A stretch of 21,673 nucleotides of DNA from Anaerolineales bacterium UBA2232 (GTDB lineage: Bacteria > Chloroflexota > Anaerolineae > UBA2200). The first letter of the stretch is position 1, and each line of letters opens with the position of its first letter. Shown piece after piece: positions 6,887-13,530 of the stretch. A program made the position numbers and the translations under genes. A model generated the notes under the pieces. It ran no database searches, had not been told where the DNA came from, and worked only from the letters and a program-made list of their open reading frames with translations. Where the stretch lies: NCBI GenBank assembly GCA_002348045.1, contig DDYO01000112.1, positions 1 through 21,673 on the forward strand, in the 5' to 3' direction.

Positions 6887-7666
6887 CTACTTGATGCGTT
6901 TCTTCTTAGCCTCGGCCGACCCGCTGACAATGGGCACGAACTTGGCGGCTGTGAGGCTTGCGCCTCCCACCAATGCACCGTCGATGTCAGGCTGGCTCAT
7001 GAACTCGACAACATTGTCGGGACTAACACTTCCTCCATACTGGATGCGCACCGCGCTGGCGGTAGGAGCATCGTAGAGGGCAGAGATGGTCCCCCGGATG
7101 TACTGCCCAATGACTGTCTGGGCACCGGCTGACGTGGCTGCCTTACCAGTGCCAATCGCCCAGATGGGCTCGTATGCGATGACCAGGCCCGCAACCTGGC
7201 TGGCGGTGAGGCCCGCGAGCGCGGCCCGCACCTGAGAGGTTACGACAGACTCGGTCTCACCAGATTCATTCTGGCTGAGATTCTCGCCCACGCAAATGAT
7301 GGGGATGATACCGTGCTTCAGGGCCGCAAGGGCTTTGCGATTGACGGTTTCGTCAGTCTCACCAAAGTACTGCCGCCGCTCTGAGTGGCCGATGATGACG
7401 TACTGGCAAAGCTCCTTGAGCATGAGAGGCGAGACCTCGCCAGTGAACGCTCCCTGATCCTCCCAGTACATGTCCTGTGCGCCCAGCTGCACCGAGCTAC
7501 CCTCGATTAGCTGGGCCACGGTCTGCAGGGACGTGAAGGGAGGGCAAAGCACTTTGTGGACGCCAGAGACACGTTCGAGATCGGCAAGCATCTCTTGAAC
7601 AAGGGTGCCGGCCTCGGCCATCGTCTTGAACATCTTCCAGTTTCCCGCGATGATGGGTGTGCGCAT
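6887..7666 (-). CDS. tpiA: Triosephosphate isomerase
   Basis: Interconverts dihydroxyacetone phosphate and glyceraldehyde 3-phosphate in glycolysis. The 259-residue product has all catalytic residues: Asn9 and Lys11 (GNWKM), His94 (IIGHSERR) and Glu166 (AYEPIWAIGTG). The phosphate-binding YGGSV (210-214) and GALVGGASL (230-238) loops are also present. The reading frame is open for another 65 codons upstream, but that stretch is not TIM-like. It contains the predicted promoter and leader hairpin, while AGGAGG lies just before ATG 7666, so the short start is right. A lysine-rich C-terminal tail (AKKKRIK) is slightly unusual. Confidence 0.97.
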   Translation of the reverse strand: MRTPIIAGNWKMFKTMAEAGTLVQEMLADLERVSGVHKVLCPPFTSLQTVAQLIEGSSVQLGAQDMYWEDQGAFTGEVSPLMLKELCQYVIIGHSERRQYFGETDETVNRKALAALKHGIIPIICVGENLSQNESGETESVVTSQVRAALAGLTASQVAGLVIAYEPIWAIGTGKAATSAGAQTVIGQYIRGTISALYDAPTASAVRIQYGGSVSPDNVVEFMSQPDIDGALVGGASLTAAKFVPIVSGSAEAKKKRIK

Positions 7667-7668
7667 TT

Positions 7669-7676
7669 CTCCTCCT
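7669..7676 (-). promoter_or_regulatory. Ribosome-binding site deciding the tpiA start
   Basis: AGGAGGAG on the minus strand stands immediately before ATG 7666. It rejects the longer open frame that reaches 7861. Confidence 0.85.
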
Positions 7677-7753
7677 GGAGCTACAGTGATTGCGCTCAAC
7701 TTTGGCCGCTGGCGCCAAGGTGGATCGGCGGTCACGGCCGCATGGAGCGGCGT

Positions 7754-7774
7754 TTCGCAGCATAAAGCTGCGAA
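7754..7774 (-). promoter_or_regulatory. Perfect inverted repeat in the tpiA leader
   Basis: TTCGCAGC and GCTGCGAA form a perfect 8-bp stem with a 5-nt loop, beginning about 9 nt after the predicted transcription start. It could be an mRNA-stabilising hairpin or a repressor operator overlapping early transcription. There is no T-run, so it is not a standard terminator. Confidence 0.5.
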
Positions 7775-7789
7775 TTCATAACGGCCGTC

Positions 7790-7819
7790 ACTATACCATA
7801 CAGGACGGGCTGATGTCAA
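7790..7819 (-). promoter_or_regulatory. Near-consensus sigma-70-like promoter for tpiA
   Basis: On the minus strand, TTGACA (7819-7814) and TATAGT (7795-7790) are separated by 18 nt. The -35 box is a perfect consensus match. The predicted start is near 7783, which leaves a leader of about 117 nt before tpiA. It is the strongest promoter in the window by eye and fits a highly expressed glycolytic gene. Confidence 0.8.
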
Positions 7820-7888
7820 CGAGATCGGTGACTTGGCCCGGTCTTGTGATGTGATGGTCACTGAAGGCCAGACGGTAATGGATTGAGA

Positions 7889-7917
7889 TTGACGTGGCGG
7901 CAGAAGGCGGATACACT
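7889..7917 (+). promoter_or_regulatory. Sigma-70-like promoter for the MFS-to-addA unit
   Basis: TTGACG (7889-7894) and TACACT (7912-7917) are 17 nt apart. The predicted start near 7924 gives a leader of about 125 nt to the MFS gene, with a hairpin (7968-7987) inside it. Confidence 0.65.
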
Positions 7918-7967
7918 ACGCACGATCGAAGTCAGTCGGTAAGCTAGGTTGATGGCTGTTCACGCTG

Positions 7968-7987
7968 TCGCCCACTGCCTTGGGCGA
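7968..7987 (+). promoter_or_regulatory. Hairpin in the MFS gene leader
   Basis: TCGCCC (7968-7973) and GGGCGA (7982-7987) form a perfect 6-bp stem with an 8-nt loop. It lies in the long untranslated leader and is not followed by T's. Its role is unknown. Confidence 0.3.
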
Positions 7988-8049
7988 GATCGTCAGTTCG
8001 AAGCAGTTTCTGGACTAGGTCATCCCGTGGGCAGGAGGTAGCGGCACTG

Positions 8050-9300
8050 ATGAGCGTGGTCTCACCGAGGAGGCCAGTGCGAGGGCCAGTGACCACTTTT
8101 TCTGCTCTGCGCTCGCCCAACTACCGGCTGTGGTTCTTTGGCCAGACCTTTTCGCTGATGGGCACGTGGATGCAGTCGGTGGCTCAGGGGTGGGTGGTCT
8201 ACCAGATGACTGCCTCACAACTTGCGCTGGGTGCTGTGTCGTTTCTGAATTCCATCCCTTCGCTTTTTCTAATGCTGCCCGCGGGGGCGCTTCTCGACCG
8301 TCTGCCACGACGCCGGGTGCTGCTCACAACTCAGACCATCATGATGTTGTTGGCGTTCGTGCTGGCCGGCCTTTCGGCATCGGGCACCTTGAAGGTGTGG
8401 CATATCGGAGTGCTGGCAATGTGTTTGGGGATCACCCAATCGTTCGATGCACCGTGCCGCCAGGCGATGGTAGTCGAGCTGGTCGAGGACCGAGGGGATC
8501 TGATGAACGCGATTGCCCTCAATTCCAGCATGTTCAATTTGGCCAGGGTCGTCGGGCCGGCAGTAGGTGGCATCGTGCTGGCACGGGCCGGGGCAACCTG
8601 GTGCTTTGTACTCAACGGGTTCAGCTTTGTTGCCGTACTCGTTGCCCTTAGCAAAATGCGAATGGGCATTGGGGTATGCACAACCACCAGAGGTCGCCTG
8701 CGCGATGAGCTGGTTGCCGGGCTCAGATACGTGGTGGGCAACGCGCAGGTACGGACTTTGCTGCTGATCGTCGGGGTTTCCACCCTGCTGAACCTTACTT
8801 ACCCCACCCTTATGCCTGCCTACGCGGCCGATGTGCTGCACGTCGGCGAGGCCGGCCTGGGCAGCCTGAACGCTGCGTTGGGTTTTGGCGCCTTGGTTGG
8901 CTCACTAACCCTGGCATCTTTGGGCGCGTTCAAGAGGAAGGGCCTCTTGCTCACGATCGGCAATCTGCTCTTCCCGGTGATGGTCATGGTGATGGCAGTG
9001 TCTCCGTCCTACCACTTTTCATTGGGATGCCTGCCCTTGGTCGGGATCTCATTCGTAGCGCAGAATTCGACGGTGAACGCTCTGATCCAGTCGCTGGTCC
9101 CTGATGGCCTGAGGGGTCGGGTGATGGCGGTCTACATGCTCATGCTCTTCGGGGCCTCGCCGTTCGCGGCCCTGCAAGCTGGCAGCTTGGCTCAGTTGTT
9201 CGGGGTGCGGTGGGGCCTGGCCATCGGACCCGCTCTCGCGCTGGCGTTTGCCCTGTCGGTGATGGTAACCGTGCCATCGCTGCGTCGGATCGAAGCCTAG
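8050..9300 (+). CDS. Major facilitator superfamily transporter (EntS/MFS_3-like exporter)
   Basis: Polytopic inner-membrane carrier of 416 residues with about 10-12 hydrophobic segments. The N-terminal pattern FSALRSPNYRLWFFGQ and MQSVAQGWVVYQMT (residues about 17-56) is typical of the MFS_3 group that includes the enterobactin exporter EntS. The loop AGALLDRLPRRRVLL (about residues 78-92) is the usual cytoplasmic loop 2-3 signature (D-R-x-x-R-R). Most members export small molecules or drugs with proton antiport; the substrate here is unknown. ATG 8050 has AGGAGGT 10 nt upstream. A 47-nt gap separates it from the next gene, so the downstream genes may share its promoter. Confidence 0.87.
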   Translation: MSVVSPRRPVRGPVTTFSALRSPNYRLWFFGQTFSLMGTWMQSVAQGWVVYQMTASQLALGAVSFLNSIPSLFLMLPAGALLDRLPRRRVLLTTQTIMMLLAFVLAGLSASGTLKVWHIGVLAMCLGITQSFDAPCRQAMVVELVEDRGDLMNAIALNSSMFNLARVVGPAVGGIVLARAGATWCFVLNGFSFVAVLVALSKMRMGIGVCTTTRGRLRDELVAGLRYVVGNAQVRTLLLIVGVSTLLNLTYPTLMPAYAADVLHVGEAGLGSLNAALGFGALVGSLTLASLGAFKRKGLLLTIGNLLFPVMVMVMAVSPSYHFSLGCLPLVGISFVAQNSTVNALIQSLVPDGLRGRVMAVYMLMLFGASPFAALQAGSLAQLFGVRWGLAIGPALALAFALSVMVTVPSLRRIEA

Positions 9301-9332
9301 CATGGCCGTCCCAGGATTCGGCGGCCATTCAT

Positions 9333-9340
9333 GAGAGGGG
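9333..9340 (+). promoter_or_regulatory. Ribosome-binding site deciding a GTG start
   Basis: GAGAGGGG lies 7 nt before GTG 9348. It marks the start of the anchored protein rather than a longer frame that would run back into the MFS gene. Confidence 0.7.
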
Positions 9341-9347
9341 ATGGCTC

Positions 9348-9893
9348 GTGAGATCAAGCACGTTTCTGTTGGGGTTTGTGGCTGGGCTAGGCTTCACGGC
9401 TGTCGCGGCGGTCGTCCTGGTGTGGAGCCTAGCGCAACGGCCCATTGCGCCAGACGTTTCAACGCCTCCGGTTGGAGGCGAGGTCCAGCTGCGGTTTGAG
9501 GAGACCTTTCTAAGCAGGATGGCCGACGAGCAGATCCGCCGCGAACAGCCAGCCGTGCGCAGGGCATGGCTGGACGTGCAGCCCGCTGGTCGGCTTGACC
9601 TGGTCATTCAGGCTGAGTTGGAGGTGTTTGGACGAACAGGAACGGTGGATGCGAAAGCTGGGGGTACTGTGCTGGCAAAGGAAGGGCGACTGGATTGGGT
9701 CTTGACCGACATCAGTGTCGGGGGACTCACGGTACCCATTGGCGCCTTGCCCGAGTCGCTGCGCCTGATGCTGCAAACGCCGAGCGAGAAGGCCCTTCAG
9801 CGGGCCAACGCCTTTCTGAAGGAGGCTGGCCTGGAGCTGACTGAGGTTCACACCGACGATGGCATTCTGAACCTCGCCTTGAAGGATCGCTAA
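9348..9893 (+). CDS. Membrane-anchored protein of unknown function
   Basis: I do not recognise this 182-residue protein with confidence. Residues about 5-29 form one hydrophobic segment preceded by an arginine, a signal anchor without a lipobox cysteine, so the rest is probably extracytoplasmic. The body has alternating hydrophobic strands (LDVQPAGRLDLVIQAELEVF) and a late helix (SEKALQRANAFLKEAG), ending in a short beta segment. That arrangement loosely recalls the lipid-binding LmeA/DUF2993 proteins, a weak similarity by eye. The GTG start has a strong ribosome site. It lies between the MFS gene and a DUF1294 gene (6-nt gap), so a cell-envelope role is plausible but unproven. Confidence 0.7.
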   Translation: MRSSTFLLGFVAGLGFTAVAAVVLVWSLAQRPIAPDVSTPPVGGEVQLRFEETFLSRMADEQIRREQPAVRRAWLDVQPAGRLDLVIQAELEVFGRTGTVDAKAGGTVLAKEGRLDWVLTDISVGGLTVPIGALPESLRLMLQTPSEKALQRANAFLKEAGLELTEVHTDDGILNLALKDR

Positions 9894-9899
9894 CAGAGC

Positions 9900-10262
9900 A
9901 TGCGCCCTTGGCGACTGGGCCTCCCACTTGTGCTGGCGCTGGCGTGCCTGACACTGACGGCTGGGATTCTGCATCGGACGGGCTGGTCAGTTTATGGGGC
10001 GTGGCTGACTGGGTGCAGCGCTACTGCCCTGGCGGCGTACACGTGGGATAAGGTACAGGCTAGGCTTGATGGCCCCCGCATCCCAGAGTCACTCCTGCAC
10101 GCGCTGGCACTAACGGGTGGTTTCGCTGGTGCTGCGGTGGGCATGGTCCTGCTGGGTCACAAGAGCAATCGAAGGAGACACTCCATGTTCGCGCCGGTAC
10201 TGCTTCTGAGCGCAATTGGCCATGCACTTCTGGCATACTCGTTGTGGGCGGGAGGCCGATGA
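9900..10262 (+). CDS. DUF1294 family small membrane protein
   Basis: A 120-residue protein with about four hydrophobic segments. The central pattern YTWDKVQARLDGPRIPESLLH (split here only by eye), then GGFAGAAVGM and GHKSNRRRHSMF, matches DUF1294: a DK-x(n)-RIPE motif, a glycine-rich membrane turn and a basic HK motif. The function of the family is not established. ATG 9900 has only a weak ribosome site, so translation may be coupled to the preceding gene, whose stop is 6 nt upstream. The addB start follows its stop by 28 nt. Confidence 0.8.
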   Translation: MRPWRLGLPLVLALACLTLTAGILHRTGWSVYGAWLTGCSATALAAYTWDKVQARLDGPRIPESLLHALALTGGFAGAAVGMVLLGHKSNRRRHSMFAPVLLLSAIGHALLAYSLWAGGR

Positions 10263-10278
10263 TAATACACGCTGGCCC

Positions 10279-10283
10279 AGGGG
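10279..10283 (+). promoter_or_regulatory. Ribosome-binding site deciding the TTG start of addB
   Basis: AGGGG is 7 nt before TTG 10291. It favours this start over an in-frame ATG at 10222 that would overlap the DUF1294 gene by about 40 nt. Confidence 0.6.
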
Positions 10284-10290
10284 CAAGGCA

Positions 10291-13200
10291 TTGACAACCC
10301 ACCTGTATCTGGCTCCCGCTGGCGCGGGCAAGACGGAGTTCGTCTTGCGGCAGGCTCGGACTGCGGCTCAGGGCCTGCGCTATCAGGCCGTCGTGTGCGT
10401 ACCCACTGCCCTGCAAAGGGAAGCCTGCTACCGAAGGCTAGCTGACATGGGCGGCGCCATGGGCGTCAGGATTGTGACCTTTGATTGGGTCTATTCAGCG
10501 TGTCTTGACGCCGCGGGTTGGGCCTATACCGAGCTCAGCGAGCCTGTGCAGTTTCGACTCGTCCGCTCCGTGGTCGATAATGCCGACCTCTCGTACTATG
10601 CCCCTCTGCGACAGCGACCGGGATTCATCCAAGCGCTGCAGGGCCTGTTGGCAGAGTGGAAGGCGACCAAGCTTGCTCCGGAGGAGCTGCAGGTCGCCGT
10701 CGATCAGCTTTCTAATGAGCAGCGATTGGCGGAGCTGGCCGATCTCTATGCGGCGTATCAGCGAACTTTGCGCGACCAAGGATGGGTGGACCGGGCAGGA
10801 AAGGGCTGGCTAGCAGTCGAGGCCTTGTCTGATGGAGCATCGTCGGTGGCTCGCGACTGGCCGCTGTTGTGCGTGGACGGGTTCGACAACCTGACCGATG
10901 TGCAGTTGGCGCTGCTGGTCGCTCTGGCGCCGCACGTGGGTGAACTCGTCATAACGCTTACGGGTGAGCCTGTCGGACCGCAGCGGCCGGCTGCACATGA
11001 TCGCTTCCGCATCACACGGCAGCGCATCGAAAAGAGGTTGGGACTGTCGTTCAGTCCGTTGCCCAATCCCTCTGCCAAAGCTCATCCTGTCCTGAGGTAT
11101 CTGGAGACGCAGCTTTTTCGCGTGGGCTCATCGCAACGGGATGCGTCTGGTGTCGTGGAGTGGATTGAGGCGCCGGATCGAGCCGGTGAGGTGCGGGCGG
11201 CTTTGCGTTGGATAAAGGAGCGCCTTGTGCTGGACGGGATGCGCGCCAATGAGGTTGCTCTGCTGACCCGGCAGACAGCGCCCTACCGCTCCACGGCCCT
11301 GCAGGTTGCCGCTGAGTTTGGGATACCGATGAGGGTTGCGGGCGGGCTGCCACTGATGCATAACCCTGCCATCATCGCGTTGCTGGATTTGCTGCGCGTG
11401 GTGCTGCCGGCGTCACCCGACGATCCCCAGATGGCCTTGCCTAGCCGTTTGGTGGTGGAGGCCTGGCGGTCGCCGTACTTTGACTGGAACAGCGGGGATC
11501 CCGAAGATGGGAAGCCACCGGTGGGCCTGGAGGCAGGCGACGCGGAGGCTCTGGATGTCGTAGCCAGTTGGGGCTCGGTTATGGGTGGGTTGTTGCAGTG
11601 GGAGGAGGCTCTTGGCTATCTGACTGGAAGCCAGAATGGGGAGGGACCGGACGAGGAGCGAGGCCGTCCCCGAAGGCTGCCAGCAGGGCCAGAAGCCAGG
11701 TCCCTCTCGGACAAGTTCCGCCGGTTCTTGCGGCGTATTGAGCCGCCGGCTGGCAACCGCTCGTACCGCGAATGGGTGGCCTGGCTGGAAAGCCTCATTG
11801 GAGCCGATGTCCAATCCGGCGTGGTACGGTATGCATCTCGAGATGACAGCGATGGCTCATTGAACATGGTGCGCAGGGCCAGGGCGGCTGGGGACAATGC
11901 AGCCCTGATGGCGCTGGTTGAGATGGACATTGCTGCCCTGCGGGCGCTGAAGGATGTCTTGAGGGGATTGGTCTGGGCCGAGGAAGCGCTCGCGTCAACG
12001 GCTACAGTGAATCTGACGACGTTCTTTGCCGACCTTGAAGGGGCAGTCCAGGCCACGAGCTACCGTCTTCCTGTTCCATCGCAACACACCGCTGTGCTGT
12101 TCGCCGATGTCGTTGAAGCCCGGGGGCTGCCGCTCCGTGCAGCCGCTATCATCGGCTTGGCAGAAGGAGAGTTCCCCGCCCGGGTTACCGAGGATCCCTT
12201 TCTCAGGGAGGATGACCGTGAGCAGCTCCGGCTGCAGTGTGGCCTTCCGATGGAATCATCGCTGACGAGCGCTGAAGTAGAGTTTTTCTATGAGGCGGCC
12301 ACTCGTCCAACGGAGCGCTTGCTGCTGGTTCGGCCCAGGCTGGCGGAGAATGGCGCCACCTGGGAGGCCTCCCCGTACTGGGAGGAAGTGGCGCGCTGGC
12401 TGCACGTTCAGCCTCTAGTCCTGCGCAGTCATGCCGTGCCGGAGCCTGCGAACGTGGCCTCTCTTCCCGAGTTGATGCAGAGCCTGGCGGTTCACCGTCG
12501 CGATAAGCAGGCATGGGTGTGGTCGACCAGCCAATTTCCCGAACGCTCGGCAGCCCTGGAGCGCGCCTTCCGGGTCCTCGATGCGCGACGGAAGACAGGT
12601 CCTACCAGCCCGTTCGCTGGGGATCTGACGTCGGTGGTCCAGCAGTTTGCCGCAAAGTTTGGTCCCGCAACACCGTGGAGCGTAACGCGCCTGGAGACCT
12701 ATCGGGCATGCCCGTTTGAATTCCTGGCCAGTCACGTTTTGAAGCTTGAGCCGCGGCCTGAACCGCGGGAAGGCCCCGATGGACGGCAACTGGGCAACAT
12801 CTACCATCGTCTACTGGCGGCCGTGTACGAAGGCTTGGATGCAGGACGTGAACCCCTCGTGACGGCACTTGTGGATCGTCTGAAGGAAGTAGCGGATCCT
12901 ATCCTGGACCATGCGCCCGATCAGGAAGGCTTCCGCGCGACGTCGTGGTGGCAACAGACCCGGCAGGAGATAATGGCCAATGTGCAAGAGACCCTGGCCG
13001 CGCTCCACGATTCGGCAGGCGAAAACTGGATGCCGGTGGCCCATGAGAGGCGTTTCGACAAGGATGAGGCGCTCATCATTACCCATGGCACTGACTCCTT
13101 CCGCGTGCGGGGCACCATCGACCGCATTGACCGCCGCGATGATGGCGGTCTTCGAGTGATTGACTACAAGACCGCAGGCCCCGCCGACTTTAGCGCCAAA

Positions 13201-13527
13201 GCTGTCCAAGAAGGGCGCAAGCTACAACTGCCTCTGTACTCTCTGGCGGCCGCCCAGGCGCTCGCGTTGGGGATCCCCACAGAGGGGTACTACTGGCACC
13301 TGCAGAAAGGCGAGCGAAGCGGTTTTCGGATGAGCACATTCAAGTCCGAAACTCACGGCGCCGGACCTCAAGCGGCCATCGCAACCGCTGTTGAAAAGGC
13401 ATGGGAAGCGGTGCGGGGAGTTCGCAGCGCTTACTTTGTGCCTCAGCCTCCGCCGGCGGGGTGCCCGTGGTACTGCCCAATGGCAGGGACCTGCTGGCTG
13501 TTTCGCCCGGCCTACTGGAGGCGCTGA
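10291..13527 (+). CDS. addB: AddB-like subunit of the AddAB helicase-nuclease (Fe-S nuclease)
   Basis: One half of the AddAB complex that resects double-strand breaks for RecA-dependent repair. The 1078-residue protein begins with a Walker A (APAGAGKT) within its first 15 residues, as AddB proteins do, which supports the TTG start. The C-terminal RecB-type nuclease has His839, Asp944 (GTIDRID), Asp958-Tyr-Lys960 (IDYKT) and a following QLPLY. Four cysteines frame it: Cys807, Cys1058, Cys1062 and Cys1068, the arrangement of the [4Fe-4S] nuclease clamp of AddB. The C-x3-C spacing differs by one from the C-x2-C I expect from the Bacillus enzyme. The stop is 3 nt before addA. Confidence 0.9.
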   Translation: MTTHLYLAPAGAGKTEFVLRQARTAAQGLRYQAVVCVPTALQREACYRRLADMGGAMGVRIVTFDWVYSACLDAAGWAYTELSEPVQFRLVRSVVDNADLSYYAPLRQRPGFIQALQGLLAEWKATKLAPEELQVAVDQLSNEQRLAELADLYAAYQRTLRDQGWVDRAGKGWLAVEALSDGASSVARDWPLLCVDGFDNLTDVQLALLVALAPHVGELVITLTGEPVGPQRPAAHDRFRITRQRIEKRLGLSFSPLPNPSAKAHPVLRYLETQLFRVGSSQRDASGVVEWIEAPDRAGEVRAALRWIKERLVLDGMRANEVALLTRQTAPYRSTALQVAAEFGIPMRVAGGLPLMHNPAIIALLDLLRVVLPASPDDPQMALPSRLVVEAWRSPYFDWNSGDPEDGKPPVGLEAGDAEALDVVASWGSVMGGLLQWEEALGYLTGSQNGEGPDEERGRPRRLPAGPEARSLSDKFRRFLRRIEPPAGNRSYREWVAWLESLIGADVQSGVVRYASRDDSDGSLNMVRRARAAGDNAALMALVEMDIAALRALKDVLRGLVWAEEALASTATVNLTTFFADLEGAVQATSYRLPVPSQHTAVLFADVVEARGLPLRAAAIIGLAEGEFPARVTEDPFLREDDREQLRLQCGLPMESSLTSAEVEFFYEAATRPTERLLLVRPRLAENGATWEASPYWEEVARWLHVQPLVLRSHAVPEPANVASLPELMQSLAVHRRDKQAWVWSTSQFPERSAALERAFRVLDARRKTGPTSPFAGDLTSVVQQFAAKFGPATPWSVTRLETYRACPFEFLASHVLKLEPRPEPREGPDGRQLGNIYHRLLAAVYEGLDAGREPLVTALVDRLKEVADPILDHAPDQEGFRATSWWQQTRQEIMANVQETLAALHDSAGENWMPVAHERRFDKDEALIITHGTDSFRVRGTIDRIDRRDDGGLRVIDYKTAGPADFSAKAVQEGRKLQLPLYSLAAAQALALGIPTEGYYWHLQKGERSGFRMSTFKSETHGAGPQAAIATAVEKAWEAVRGVRSAYFVPQPPPAGCPWYCPMAGTCWLFRPAYWRR

Positions 13528-13530
13528 GAA

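Larger units (their letters stand above)
7667..8049. other. Divergent intergenic control region between tpiA and the MFS gene
   Basis: This 383-nt stretch has no credible gene of its own. It holds the minus-strand tpiA promoter (7790-7819), its leader hairpin (7754-7774), the plus-strand MFS promoter (7889-7917), a hairpin in the MFS leader (7968-7987), and the MFS ribosome site AGGAGGT (8033-8039). The 69 nt between the two -35 boxes could hold a shared regulator site, but I see no clear palindrome there. Confidence 0.6.

Noticed and set aside
7667..7861. A 65-residue N-terminal extension of TpiA
   Set aside because: It would contain the tpiA promoter and leader hairpin, is not conserved in TIM proteins, and a strong ribosome site precedes ATG 7666.
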